Shown: positions 1-14,800, counted from the stretch's first letter. The stretch: 64,000 nt of DNA from Larix kaempferi (GCA_027924585.1 BSBM01000200.1:248001-312000); one strand, 5' to 3'. Notes: generated by a model from the letters alone, not told the origin. Translations and numbers: made by a program.

Positions 1-210
1 AAGGTTTACATGATTTCTTAAAAAAAACGAGTTTTTAGAAAATGTGTTTTATTTCATAAATGGAATCAACAAAGTATGCACATTCTACGTCATAACGACT
101 TTCTATAGTTTGCGCATTCGTCCGGAAATAAGAAAAGCTTACTTCTCCCGTTTTTTAAAATCACAGCTTCTAGAAGGTTTACATGATTTCTTAAAAAACA
201 CGAGTTGTTA

Positions 211-383
211 GAAAATGTGTTTTATTTCATAAATGGAATCTACAAAGTATGCACATTCTACGTCATAACGATTTTCTATAGTTTGCGCATGCGTCCGGAA
301 ATAAGAAAAGCTTACCTCCCCAGTTTTTTAAAATCACAGATTCTAGAAGTTTTGCATGATTTCTTAAAAAACACAAGTTTTTA
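211..383 (+). repeat. Representative satellite monomer (173 bp)
   Basis: One full monomer counted from GAAAATGTG. Landmarks by monomer position, some given as the array consensus: TATTTCATAAATGG near 13-25; the variable dinucleotide CA/TA at 30-31; CGTCATAACG at 51-60; the palindrome CGCATGCG at 76-83; a HindIII site AAGCTT at 98-103; a T6A4 tract at 113-122; the 10-bp palindrome CTTCTAGAAG at 130-139 (this copy has one substitution in it); and an A-run near 155-161. G+C is 54 of 173. Several CpG sites are present and are the usual places where copies differ. I do not recognise the sequence as a named family. Confidence 0.95.
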
Positions 384-1359
384 GAAAATGTGTTTTATTA
401 AATAAATGGAATCAACAAAGTATGCACATTGTACGTCATAACGGCTTTCTATAATTTGCGCATGCGTTTGGAAATAAGAATAGCATACTTCCCCCGTTTT
501 TTAAAATCACAGCTTCTAGAAGGTTTACATGATTTCTTAAAAAACACGAGTTTTTAGAAAATGTGTTTTATTTCGTAAATGGAATCAACAAAGTATGCAT
601 ATTCTATGTCAAAGCACCTTTCTATAGTTTGCGCATGCGTTTGGAAATAAGAAAAGCTTACTTCCACCGTTTTTTAAAATCACAGCTTCTAGAAGGTTTA
701 CATGATTTCTTAAAAAACACGAGTTTTTAGAAAATGTGTTTTATTTCATAAATGGAATCAACAAAGTATGCACATTCTACGTCATAACGACTTTCTATAT
801 TTTGCGCATTCGTCCGGAAATAAGAAAAGCTTACTTCTCCCATTTTTTAAAATCACAGCTTCTAGAAGGTTTACATGATTTCTTAAAAAACACGAGTTTT
901 TAGAAAATGTGTTTTATTTCATAAATGGAATCAACAAAGTATGCACATTCTAAGTCATAACGACTTTCTATAGTTTGCGCATTCGTCCGGAAATAAGAAA
1001 AAATTACTACCACCATTTTTTAAAATCAAAGCTTCTAGAAGGTTTACATGATTTCGTAAAAAACATTAGTTTTTAGAAAATGTGTTTTATTTCATAAATG
1101 GAATCTACAAAGTATGCACATTCTACGTCATAACGAATTTCTATAGTTTGCGCATGCGTCCGGAAATAAGAAAAGCTTACCTCCCCCGTTTTTTAAAATC
1201 ACAGCTTCTAGAAGGTTTACATGATATCTTAAAAAACACGAGTTTTTAGAAAATGTGTTTTATTTCATAAATGGAATCAACAAAGTATGCACATTCTACA
1301 TCATAACGACTTTCTATAGTTTGCGCATGCGTCCGGAAATAAGAAAAGCTTACTTCCAC

Positions 1360-4300
1360 CGTTTTTCAAAATCACAGCTTCTAGAAGTCTACATGATTTC
1401 TTAAAAAACACGAGTTTTTAGAAAATGTGTTTTATTTCAGAAATGGAATCAACAAAGTATGCACATTCTAATTCATAACGACTTTCTATAGTTTGCGCAT
1501 GCATTTGGAAATAAGAAAAGCTTACTTCCCTCGTTTTTTAAAATCACGGCTTATAGAAGGTTTACATGATTTCTTAAAAAACACAAGTTTTTATTAAATG
1601 TGTTTTATTTCATAAATGGAATCAACAAAGTATGCACATTCTACGTCACAACAACTTTCTATAGTTTGCGTATTCGACCGGAAATAAGAAAAGCTTACTT
1701 CCACAGTTTTTTAAAATCACAGCTTCTAGAATGTTTACATGATTTCGTAAAAAACACGAGTTTGTAGAAAATGTGTTTTATTTCGTCAATGGAATCAACA
1801 AAGTATGCACATTCTACGTCATAACGAGTTTCTATAGTTTGCGCATGCGTCCGGAAATAAGAAAAGCTTACTTCCCCTGTTTTTTAAAATCACAGCTTCT
1901 AGAAGGATTACATGATTTCTTAAAAAACACGAGTTTTTAGAAAATGTGTTTTATTTCATAAATGGAATCAACAAAGTATGCACATTCTACGTCATAACGA
2001 CTTTCTATAGTTTGCGCATGCGTTTGGAAATAAGAAAAGCTTACTTCCCCCGTTTTTTAAAATCACAGCGTCTAAAATGTTTACATGATTTCTTAAAAAA
2101 CAAGAGTTTTTAGAAAATGTGTTTTATTTCATAAAAGGAATCAAAAAAGTATGCACATTCTAGGTCATAATGACTTTCTATAGTTTGTGCATGCGTCCGG
2201 AAATAAGAAAAGCTTACTTCCCCCGTTTTTTAAAATCACAGCTTCTAGAAGGTTTACATGATTTCTTAAAAAACACGAGTTTTTAGAAAATGTGTTTTAT
2301 TTCATAAATGGAATCAACAAAGTATGCACATTCTACGTCATAACGACTTTCTATAGTTTGCGCATGCGTCCGGAAATAAGAAAAGCTTACTTCCACCGTT
2401 TTTTAAATCACAGCTTCTAGAAGGTTTACATGATTTCGTAAAAAACACTTGTTTTTAGAAAATGTGCTTTATTTCCTAAATGGAATCAACAAAGTATGCA
2501 CATTCTACGACATAACAATTTTCTATAGTTTGCGCATGCGTTTGGAAATAAGAAAAGCTTACTTCGCCCGTTTTTTAAAATCACAGCTTCTAGAAGGTTT
2601 ACATGATTTTGTAAAAAAACAAGAGTTTTTAGAAAATGTGTTTTATTTCATAAATGGAATCAACAAAGTATGCACATTCTACGGCATAATGACTTTCTAT
2701 AGTTTGCGCATGCGTCCGGAAATAAGAAAAGCTTACTTCCCCCGTTTTTTAAAATCACAGCTTCTAGAAGGTTTACATGATTTTGTAAAAAACATGAGTT
2801 TTTGGAAAATGTGTTTTATTTCATAAATGGAATCTACAAAGTATGCACATTCTACGTCATAACGACTTTCTATAGTTTACGCATGCGTTTGGAAAAAAGA
2901 AAAGCTTACTTCCCCCGTTTTTTAAAATCACAGCGTCTAGAAGGTTTACATGATTTCTTAAAAAACACGAGTTTTTAGAAAATATGTTTTATTTCATAAA
3001 TGGAATCAAGAAAGTATGCTCATTCTACGTCATAACGACTTTCTATAGTTTGCACATGCGTCCGGAAATAAGAAAAGCTTACTTCCACCGTTTTTTAAAA
3101 TGACAGCTTCTAGAAGGTTTACATGATTTCTTAAAAAACATGAGTTTTTAGAAAGTGTGTTTTATTTCATAAATGTAATCTACAAAGTATGCACATTCTA
3201 CGTCATAACGACTTTCTATAGTTTGCGCATTCGTCCGGAAATAAGAAAAGCTTACTTCCACCGTTTTTTAAAATCACAGCTTCTAGAAGCTTTACATGAT
3301 TTCTTAAAAAACATGAGTTTTTTAAAAATGTGTTTTATTTCATAAATGGAATCTACAAAGTATGCACATTCTACGTGATAACGACTTTCTATTGTTTGCG
3401 CATGCGTTTGGAAATAAGAAAAACTTACTTCCACCATTTTTTAAAATCACAGCTTCTAGAAGGTTTACATGATTTCTTAAAAAGCACGAGTTTTTAGAAA
3501 ATATGTTTTATTTCATAAATTGAATCAGAAAGTATGCACATTCTTCGTCATAACGACTTTCTATAGTTTGCGCTTTCGTCCGAAAATAAGAAAAGCTTAC
3601 TTCCACCGTTTTTTAAAATCACAGCTTCTAGAAGGTTTACATGATTTCGTAAAAAACACGACGTTTTCAAAAATGTGTTTTATTTCATAAATGGAATCTA
3701 CAAAGTATGCACATTCTACGTCATAACGACTTTCTATAGTTTGCGCATGCGGCCGGAAATAAGAAAAGCTTACTTCCCCCGTTTTTTAAAATCACAGCTT
3801 CTAGAAGGTTTACATGATTTCTTAAAAAACACGAGTTTTTAGAAAATGTGTTTTATTTCATAAATGGAATCAACAAAGTATGCACATTCTACGTCATAAC
3901 GACTTTCTATAGTTTGCGCATTCGTCCGGAAATAAGAAAAGCTTACTTCCACCGTTTTTCAAAATCACAGCTTCTAGAAGTCTACATGATTTCTTAAAAA
4001 ACACGAGTTTTTAGAAAATGTGTTTTATTTCATAAATGGAATCAACAAAGTATGCACATTCTAATTCATAACGACTTTCTATAGTTTGCGCATGCATTTG
4101 GAAATAAGAAAAGCTTACTTCCCTCGTTTTTTAAAATCACGGCTTATAGAAGGTTTACATGATTTCTTAAAAAACACAAGTTTTTAGAAAATGTGTTTTA
4201 TTTCATAAATGGAATCAAAAAAGTATGCACATTCTACGTCACAACGACTTTCTATAGTTTGCGTATTCGACCGGAAATAAGAAAAGCTTACTTCCACAGT

Positions 4301-6333
4301 TTTTTAAAATCACAGCTTCTAGAATGTTTACATGATTTCGTAAAAAACACGAGTTTGTAGAAAATGTGTTTTATTTCGTCAATGGAATCAACAAAGTATG
4401 CACATTCTACGTCATAACGAGTTTCTATAGTTTGCGCATGCGTCCGGAAATAAGAAAAGCTTACTTCCCCTGTTTTTTAAAATCACAGCTTCTAGAAGGA
4501 TTACATGATTTCTTAAAAAACACGAGTTTTTAGAAAATGTGTTTTATTTCATAAATGGAATCAACAAAGTATGCACATTCTACGTCATAACGACTTTCTA
4601 TAGTTTGCGCATGCGTTTGGAAATAAGAAAAGCTTACTTCCCCCGTTTTTTAAAATCACAGCGTCTAAAAGGTTTACATGATTTCTTAAAAAACAAGAGT
4701 TTTTAGAAAATGTGTTTTATTTCATAAAAGGAATCAAAAAAGTATGCACATTCTAGGTCATAATGACTTTCTATAGTTTGTGCATGCGTCCGGAAATAAG
4801 AAAAGCTTACTTCCCCCGTTTTTTAAAATCACAGCTTCTAGAAGGTTTACATGATTTCTTAAAAAACACGAGTTTTTAGAAAATGTGTTTTATTTCATAA
4901 ATGGAATCAACAAAGTATGCACATTCTACGTCATAACGACTTTCTATAGTTTGCGCATGCGTCCGGAAATAAGAAAAGCTTACTTCCACCGTTTTTTAAA
5001 TCACAGCTTCTAGAAGGTTTACATGATTTCGTAAAAAACACTTGTTTTTAGAAAATGTGCTTTATTTCATAAATGGAATCAACAAAGTATGCACATTCTA
5101 TGACATAACAATTTTCTATAGTTTGCGCATGCGTTTGGAAATAAGAAAAGCTTACTTCGCCCGTTTTTTAAAATCACAGCTTCTAGAAGGTTTACATGAT
5201 TTCGTAAAAAAACACGAGTTTTTAGAAAATGTGTTTTATTTCATAAATGGAATCAACAAAGTATGCACATTCTACGGCATAATGACTTTCTATAGTTTGC
5301 GCATGCGTCCGGAAATAAGAAAAGCTTACTTCCCCCGTTTTTTAAAATCACAGCTTCTAGAAGGTTTACATGATTTTGTAAAAAACATGAGTTTTTGGAA
5401 AATGTGTTTTATTTCATAAATGGAATCTACAAAGTATGCACATTCTACGTCATAACGACTTTCTATAGTTTACGCATGCGTTTGGAAATAAGAAAAGCTT
5501 ACTTCCCCCGTTTTTTAAAATCACAGCGTCTAGAAGGTTTACATGATTTCTTAAAAAACACGAGTTTTTAGAAAATATGTTTTATTTCATAAATGGAATC
5601 AAGAAAGTATGCTCATTCTACGTCATAACGACTTTCTATAGTTTGCACATGCGTCCGGAAATAAGAAAAGCTTACTTCCACCGTTTTTTAAAATCACAGC
5701 TTCTAGAAGGTTTACATGATTTCTTAAAAAACACGAGTTTTTAGAAAGTGTGTTTTATTTCATAAATGTAATCTACAAAGTATGCACATTCTACGTCATA
5801 ACGACTTTCTATAGTTTGCGCATTCGTCCGGAAATAAGAAAAGCTTACTTCCACCGTTTTTTAAAATCACAGCTTCTAGAAGCTTTACATGATTTCTTAA
5901 AAAACACGAGATTTTAAAAAATGTGTTTTATTTCATAAATGGAATCTACAAAGTATGCACATTCTACGTGATAACGACTTTCTATTGTTTGCGCATGCGT
6001 TTGGAAATAAGAAAAACTTACTTCCACCATTTTTTAAAATCACAGCTTCTAGAAGGTTTACATGATTTCTTAAAAAGCACGAGTTTTTAGAAAATATGTT
6101 TTATTTCATAAATTGAATCAGAAAGTATGCACATTCTTCATCATAACGACTTTCTATAGTTTGCGCTTTCGTCCGAAAATAAGAAAAGCTTACTTCCACC
6201 GTTTTTTAAAATCACAGCTTCTAGAAGGTTTACATGATTTCGTAAAAAACACGACGTTTTCAAAAATGTGTTTTATTTCATAAATGGAATCTACAAAGTA
6301 TGCACATTCTACGTCATAACGACTTTCTATAGT
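1360..6333 (+). repeat. 15-monomer higher-order duplication (2,593 bp period)
   Basis: Two adjacent copies of a block of about 15 monomers, roughly 1360-3740 and 3953-6333, share private variants at an offset of 2,593 bases. These include GAAGTCTACATG (1384 and 3977), the altered TTGTTTTTAGAAAATGTGC monomer (near 2449 and 5042), and ACGACGTTTTCAAAAATG (3660 and 6253). 15 x 173 is 2,595, so the unit has a net 2-base loss. Similarity ends after about 3740/6333, where copy 2 has additional monomers. This is a classic unequal-exchange higher-order repeat. Confidence 0.85.
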
Positions 6334-9300
6334 TTGCGCATTCGTCCAGAAATAAGAAAAGCTTACTTCCACCGTTTTTTAAAATCACAGCTTCTAGAAG
6401 GTTTACATGATTTCGTAAAAAACACGAGTTTTTAGAAAATGTGTTTTACTTCATAAATGGAATCTACAAAGTATGCACATTCTATGTCATAACGACTTTC
6501 TATAGTTTGCGCATGCGGCCGGAAATAAGAAAAGCTTACTTCCCCCGTTTTTTAAAATCACAGCTTCTAGAAGGTTTACATGATTTCCTAAAAAACACGA
6601 GTTTTTAGAAAATGTGTTTTATTTCATAAATGGAATCTACAAAGTATGCACATTCTACGTCATAACGACTTTCTATAGTTTGCGCATGCGTTTGGAAATA
6701 AGAAAAGCTTACTTCCACCATTTTTTAAAATCACAGCTTCTAGAAGGTTTACATGATTTCTTAAAAAACACGAGTTTTTAGAAAATATGTTTTATTTCAT
6801 AAATGGAATCAGAAAGTATGCACATTCTTCGTCATAACGACTTTCTATAGTTTGCGCATTTGTCCGAAAATAAGAAAAGCTTACTTCCACCGTTTTTTAA
6901 AATCACAGCTTCTAGAAGGTTTACATGATTTCGTAAAAAACACGAGTTTTTAGAAAATGTGTTTTATTTCATAAATGGAATCTACAAAGTATGCACATTC
7001 TACGTCATAACGAATTTCTATAGTTTGCGCATGCGTCCGGAAATAAGAAAAGCTTACTTCCCCCGTTTTTTAAAATCACAGCTTCTAGAAGGTTTACATG
7101 ATTTCTTAAAAAACCCGAGTTTTTAGAAAATGTCTTTTATTTCATAAATGGAATCAACAAAGTATGCACATTCTACATCATAACGACTTTCTATAGTTTG
7201 CGTATGCGTTTGGAAGTAAGAAAACCTTACTTCCCCCATTTTTTAAAATCACAGCTTCTAGAAGGTTTACATGATTTCTTAAAAAATACGAGTTTTTAGA
7301 AAATGTGTTTTATTTCATAAATGGAATCAACAAAGTATGCACATTCTACGTCATAACGACTTCCTATAGTTTGCACATGCGTCCGGAAATAAAAAAAGCT
7401 TACTACCATCGTTTTTTAAAATCACAGCTTCTAGAAGGTTTACATGACTTCTTAAAAAACACGAGTTTTTAGAAAATGTGTTTTATTTCATAAATGGAAT
7501 CAACAAAGTATGCACATTCTATGTCATAACGACTTTCTATTGTTTGCGCATTCGTCCAGAAATAAGAAAAGCTTACTTCACCCTTTTTTAAAATCACAGC
7601 TTCTAGAAGGTTTACATGATTTCGTAAAAAACACGAGTTTTTAGAAAATGTGTTTTATTTGATAAATGGAATCTACAAAGTATGCACATTCTACGTCATA
7701 ATGATTTTCTATAGTTTGCGCATGCGTCCGGAAATAAGAAAATCTTACCTCCCCCGTTTTTTAAAATCACAGATTCTAGAAGTTTTGCATGATTTCTTAA
7801 AAAACACGAGTTTTTAGAAAATGTGTTTTATTAAATAAATGGAATCAACAAAGTATGCACATTGTATGTCATAACGACTTTCTATAATTTGCGCATGCGT
7901 TTGGAAATAAGAATAGCTTACTTCCCCCGTTTTTTAAAATCACAGCTTCTAGAAGGTTTACATGATTTCTTAAAAAACACGAGTTTTTAGAAAATGTGTT
8001 TTATTTCATAAATGGAATCAACAAAGTATGCACATTCTACGTCATAACGATTTTCTATAGTTTGCGCATGCGTTTGGAAATAAGAAAAGCTTACTTCCCC
8101 CATTTTTTAAAATCACAACTTCTAGAAGGTTTACATGATTTGTTAAAAAACACGAGTTTTTAGAAAATGTGTTTTATTTAATAAATGGAATCAACAAAGT
8201 GTGCACATTCTAAGTCATAACGACGTTCTATAGTTTGCGCATGCATCCGGAAATAAGAAAAGCTTACTTCCACCATTTTTTAAAATCACAGCTTCTAGAA
8301 GGTTTTCATGATTTCGTAAAAAACACGAGTTTTTAGAAAATGTGTTTTATTTCATAAATGGAACCTACAAAGTATGCACATTCTACGTCATAATGACTTT
8401 CTATAGTTTGCGCATGCGTCCGAAAATAAGAAAAGCTTACTTCCCCCGTTTTTTAAAATCACAGCTTCTAGAAGGTTTACATGATTTCTTAAAAAATACG
8501 AGTTTTTAGAAAATGTGTTTGATTTCATAAATGGAATCAATAAAGTATGCACATTCTACGTCATAACGACTTTCTATAGTTTGTGCATTCGTCCAGAAAT
8601 AAGAAAAGCTTACTTCCACCTTTTTTTAAACTCACAGCTTCTAGAAGGTTTACATGATTTCGTAAAAAACACGAGTTTTTAGAAAATGTGTTTTATTTCA
8701 TAAATGGAATCTACAAAGTATGCACATTCTACGTCATAACGACTTTCTATAGTTTGCGCATGCGTCGGGAAATAAGAAAAGCTTACTTCCACTGTTTTTA
8801 AAAATCACAGCTTCTAGAAGGTTTACATGATTTCGTAAAAAATACGAGTTTTTAGAAAATGTGTTTTATTTCATAAATGGAATCTACAAAGTATGCACAT
8901 TCTACGTCATAACGACTTTCTATAGTTTGCGCATTCGTCCAGAAATAAGAAAAGCTTACTTACACCTTTTTTTAAACTCACAGCTTCTAGAAGGTTTACA
9001 TGATTTCGTAAAAAACACGAGTTTTTAGAAAATGTGTTTTATTTCATAAATGGAATCAACAAAGTATGCACATTCTACGTCATAACGACTTTCTATAGTT
9101 TGCGCATGCATTTGGAAGTAAGAAAAGCATACATCCCCCATTATTTAAAATCACAGCTTCTAGAAGGTTTACATGATTTCTTAAAAAATACGAGTTTTTA
9201 GAAAATGTGTTTTATTTCATAAATGGAATCAACAAAGTATGCACATTCTACGTCATAACGACTTTCTATAGTTTGCACATGCGTCCGGAAATAAAAAAAG

Positions 9301-10349
9301 CTTACTACCACCGTTTTTTAAAATCACAGCTTCTAGAAGGTTTACATGACTTCTTAAAAAACACGAGTTTTTAGAAAATGTGTTTTATTTCATAAATGGA
9401 ATCAGCAAAGTATGCATATTCTACGTCATAACGACTTTCTACTGTTTGCGCATTCGTCCAGAAATAAGAAAAGCTTACTTCCACCGTTTTTTAAAATCAC
9501 AGCTTCTAGAAGGTTTACATGATTTCGTAAAAAACACGAGTTTTTAGAAAATGTGTTTTATTTCATAAATGGAATCTACAAAGTATGCACATTCTATGTC
9601 ATAACGATTTTCTATAGTTTGCGCATGCGTCCGGAAATAAGAAAAGCTTACCTCCCCCGTTTTTTAAAATCACAGATTCTAGAAGTTTTGCATGATTTCT
9701 TAAAAAACACGAGTTTTTAGAAAATGTGTTTTATTAAATAAATGGAATCAACAAAGTATGCACATTGTACGTCATAACGACTTTCTATAACTTGCGCATG
9801 CGTTTGGAAATAAGAATAGCTTACTTCCCCCGTTTTTTAAAATCACAGCTTCTAGAAGGTTTACATGATTTCTTAAAAAACACGAGTTTTTAGAAAATGT
9901 GTTTTATTTCATAAATGGAATCAACAAAGTATGCACATTCTAAGTCATAAGGACTTTCTATAGATTGCGCATTCGTCCGGAAATAAGAAAAGCTTACTTC
10001 CACCATTTTTTGAAATCAAAGCTTCTAGAAGGTTTACATGATTTCGTAAAAAACATGAGTTTTTAGAAAATGTGTTTTATTTCATAAATGGAATCTACAA
10101 AGTATGCACATTCTACGTCATAACGAATTTCTATAGTTTGCGCATGCGTCCGGAAATAAGAAAAGCTTACCTCCCCCGTTTTTTAAAATCACAGCTTCTA
10201 GAAGGTTTAGAAGATATCTTAAAAAACACGAGTTTTTAGAAAATGTGTTTTATTTCATAAATGGAATCAACAAAGTATGCACATTCTACGTCATAACGAC
10301 TTTCTATAGTTTGCGCATGCGTCCGGAAATAAGAAAAGCTTACTTCCAC

Positions 10350-11850
10350 CGTTTTTCAAAATCACAGCTTCTAGAAGTCTACATGATTTCTTAAAAAACA
10401 CGAGTTTTTAGAAAATGTGTTTTATTTCATAAATGGAATCAACAAAGTATGCACATTCTAATTCATAATGACTTTCTATAGTTTGCGCATGCGTTTGGAA
10501 ATAAGAAAAGCTTACTTCCCCCGTTTTTTAAAATCACGGCTTCTAGAAGGTTTACATGATTTCTTAAAAAACACAAGTTTTTAGAAAATGTGTTTTATTT
10601 CATAAATGGAATCAACAAAGTATGCACATTCTACGTCATAACGACTTTCTATAGTTTGCGCATGCGTCCGGAAATAAGAAAAGCTTACTTCCACCGTTTT
10701 TTAAATCACAGCTTCTAGAAGGTTTACATGATTTCGTAAAAAACACTTGTTTTTAGAAAATGTGCTTTATTTCATAAATGGAATCAACAAAGTATGCACA
10801 TTCTACGACATAACAATTTTCTATAGTTTGCGCATGCGTTTGGAAATAAGAAAAGCTTACTTCGCCCGTTTTTTAAAATCACAGCTTCTAGAAGGTTTAC
10901 ATGATTTCGTAAAAAAACACGAGTTTTTAGAAAATGTGTTTTATTTCATAAATGGAATCAACAAAGTATGCACATTCTACGTCATAACGACTTTCTATAG
11001 TTTGCGCATGCGTCCGGAAATAAGAAAAGCTTACTACCCCCGTTTTTTAAAATCACAGCTTCTAGAAGGTTTACATGATTTTGTAAAAAACATGAGTTTT
11101 TGGAAAATGTGTTTTATTTCATAAATGGAATCTACAAAGTATGCACATTCTACGTCATAACGACTTTCTATAGTTTACGCATGCGTTTGGAAATAAGAAA
11201 AGCTTACTTCCCCCGTTTTTTAAAATCACAGCGTCTAGAAGGTTTACATGATTTCTTAAAAAACACGAGTTTTTAGAAAATATGTTTTATTTCATAAATG
11301 GAATCAAGAAAGTATGCTCATTCTACGTCATAACGACTTTCTATAGTTTGCGCATGCGTCCGGAAATAAGAAAAGCTTACTTCCACCGTTTTTTAAAATC
11401 ACAGCTTCTAGAAGCTTTACATGATTTCTTAAAAAACACGAGTTTTTAGAAAATGTGTTTTATTTCATAAATGGAATCTACAAAGTATGCACATTCTACG
11501 TGATAACGACTTTCTATAGTTTGCGCATGCGTTTGGAAATAAGAAAAGCTTACTTCCACCATTTTTTAAAATCACAGCTTCTAGAAGGTTTACATGATTT
11601 CTTAAAAAGCACGAGTTTTTAGAAAATATGTTTTATTTCATAAATGGAATCAGAAAGTATGCACATTATTCGTCATAACGACTTTCTATAGTTTGTGCTT
11701 TCGTCCGAAAATAAGAAAAGCTTACTTCCACCGTTTTTTAAAATCACAGCTTCTAGAAGGTTTACATGATTTCGTAAAAAACATGACGTTTTCGAAAATG
11801 TGTTTTATTTCATAAATGGAATCTACAAAGTATGCACATTCTATGTCATA
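10350..11850 (+). repeat. Third, shortened copy of the 15-monomer block
   Basis: This block repeats the private variants of the 1360-6333 blocks, but the offset to copy 2 changes along it: 6,397 at GAAGTCTACATG (10374), 5,705 at the TTGTTTTTAG monomer (10747), and 5,532 at GAAGCTTTACATG (11411). The steps of 692 (4 x 173) and 173 bases show that four monomers and then one more are missing relative to copy 2. It is therefore a separate copy shortened by two in-register deletions of whole monomers. Confidence 0.8.
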
Positions 11851-14800
11851 ACGACTTTCTATAGTTTGCGCATGCGGCCGGAAATAAGAAACGCTTACTT
11901 CCCCCGTTTTTTAAAATCACAGCTTCTAGAAGGTTTACATGATTTCTTAAAAAACACGAGTTTTTAGAAAATGTGTTTTATTTCATAAATGGAATCAACA
12001 AAGTATGCACATTCTACGTCATAACGACTTTCTATAGTTTGCGCATTCGTCCGGAATTAAGAAAAGCTTACTTCCACCGTTTTTTAAAATCACAGCTTCT
12101 AGAAGGTTTACATGATTTCGTAAAAAACACGAGTTTTAAGAAAATGTGTTTTATTTCATAAATGGAATCTACAAAGTATGCACATTCTATGTCATAACGA
12201 CTTTCTATAGTTTGCGCATGCGGCCGGAAATAAGAAAAGCTTACTTCCCCCGTTTTTTAAAATCACAGCTTCTAGAAGGTTTACATGATTTCCTAAAAAA
12301 CACGAGTTTTTAGAAAATGTGTTTTATTTCATAAATGGAATCTACAAAGTATGCACATTCTACGTCATAACGACTTTCTATAGTTTGCGCATGCGTTTGG
12401 AAATAAGAAAAGCTTACTAACACCATTTTTTAAAATCACAGCTTCTAGAAGGTTTACATGATTTCTTAAAAAACACGAGTTTTTAGAAAATATGTTTTAT
12501 TTCATAAATGGAATCAGAAAGTATGCACATTCTTCGTCATAACGACTTTCTATAGTTTGCGCATTTGTCCGAAAATAAGAAAAGCTTACTTCCACCGTTT
12601 TTTAAAATCACAGCTTCTAGAAGGTTTACATGATTTCGTAAAAAACACGAGTTTTTAGAAAATGTGTTTTATTTCATAAATGGAATTTACAAAGTATGCA
12701 CATTCTACATCATAACGACTTTCTATAGTTTGCGCATGCGTCCGGAAATAAGAAAAGCTTACCTCCCCCATTTTTTAAAATCACAGCTTCTAGAAGGTTT
12801 ACATGGTTTCGTAAAAAACACGAGTTTTTAGAAAATGTGTTTTATTTCATAAATGGAATCTACAAAGTATGCACATTCTACGTCATAACGACTTTCCATA
12901 GTTTGCGCATGCGGCCGGAAATAAGAAAAGCTTACTTCCCCCGTTTTTTAAAATCACAGCTTCTAGAAGGTTTACATGATTTCTTAAAAAACACGAGTTT
13001 TTAGAAAATGTGTTTTATTTCATAAATGGAATTAACAAAGTATGCACATTCTACGTCATAACGACTTTCTATAGTTTGCGCATTCGTCCGGAAATAAGAA
13101 AAGCTAACTTCCACCGTTTTTTAAAATCACAGCTTCTAGAAGGATTACATGATTTCGTAAAAAACACGAGTTTTTAGAAAATGTGTTTTATTTCATAAAT
13201 GGAATCTACAAAGTATGCACATTCTACGTCATAACGACTTTCTATAGTTTGCGCATGCGGCCGGAAATAAGAAAAGCTTACTTCCCCCGTTTTTTAAAAT
13301 CACAGCTTCTAGAAGGTTTACATGATTTCCTAAAAAACACGAGTTTTTAGAAAATGTGTTTTATTTCATAAATGGAATCTACAAAGTATGCATATTCTAC
13401 GTCATAATGACTTTCTATAGTTTGCGCATGCGGCCGGAAATAAGAAAAGCTTACTTCCTCCGTTTTTTAAAATCACAGCTTCTAGAAGATTTACATGATT
13501 TCTTAGAAAATGTGTTTTATTTCATAAATGGAATCAACAAAGTATGCACATTCTACGTCATAATGACTTTCTATAGTTTGCGCATGCGTCCGGAAATAAG
13601 AAAAGCTTACTTCCACCGTTTTTTAAAATCACAGCTTCTAGAACGTTTACATGATTTCTTAAAAAACACTAGTTTTTAGAAAATGTGTTTTATTTCATAA
13701 ATGGAATCAACAAAGTATGCACATTCTACGTAATAACGTCTTTCTATAGTTTGCGCATTCGTCCGGAAATAAGAAAAGCTTACTTCCAGCGTTTTTTAAA
13801 ATCACAGCTTCTAGAAGGTTTAACTGATTTCGTAAAAAACACGAGTTTTTAGAAAATGTGTTTTATTTCATAAATGGAATCTACAAAGTATGCACATTCT
13901 ACATCATAACGACTTTCGATAGTTTGCGCATGTGTCCGGAAATAAGAAAAGCTTACTTCCCCCGTTTTTTAAAATCACAGCTTCTAGAAGGTTTACATGA
14001 TCTCTTAAAAAACACGAGTTTTTAGAAAATGTGTTTTATTTCATAAATGGAATCAACAAAGTACGCACATTCTACGTCATAACGACTTTCTATAGTTTGC
14101 GCATGCGTCCGGAAATAAGAAAAGCTTACTTCCACCATTTTTTAAAATCACAGCTTGTAGAAGGTTTACATCATTTCGTAAAAAATACGAGTTTTTAGAA
14201 AATGTGTTTTATTTCATAAATGGAATCTACAAAGTATGCAAATTCTACGTCATAACGACTTTCTATAGTTTGTGCATGCATCCGGAAATCAAAAAAGCTT
14301 ACTTCCCCCTTTTTTCAAAATCACAGCTTCTAGAAGGTTTACATGATTTCTTAAAAAACACGAGTTTTTAGAAAATGTGTTTTATTTCATAAATGGAATC
14401 AACAAAGTATGTACATTCTACATCATAACGACTTTCTATAGTTTGCGCATGCGTCCAGAAATAAGAAAAGCTTACTTCCACCGTTTTTTAAAATCACAGC
14501 TTCTAGAAGGTTTACATGATTTCTTAAAAAACACGAGTTTTTAGAAAATGTGTTTTATTTCATAAATGGAATCAACAAAGTATGCACATTCTACGTCATA
14601 ACGACTTTCTATAGTTTGCGTATTCGACCGGAAATAAGAAAAGCTTACTTCCACAGTTTTTTAAAATCACAGCTTCTAGAATGTTTACATGATTTCGTAA
14701 AAAACATGAGTTTTTAGAAAATGTGTTTTATTTCATAAATGGAATCTACAAAGTACGCACATTCTTCGTCATAACGACTTTCTATAGTTTGTGCATGCAT

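Noticed and set aside
211-383. CENP-B box in the monomer
   Set aside because: The closest stretch (ATTCGTCCGGAAATAAG in some copies) has TTCG but lacks the required A and CGGG core positions.
2449-2826. 125-codon frame with two 58-residue repeats (also at 5042 and 10747)
   Set aside because: One extra A makes the monomer 174 bp, a multiple of three, and removes the usual stop. It is satellite sequence read across two monomers, with no independent coding signal.
3252-3437. Recurrent minus-strand frames of about 60 codons within monomers
   Set aside because: The same monomer segment read antisense; present or absent depending on single-base variants, as expected by chance.
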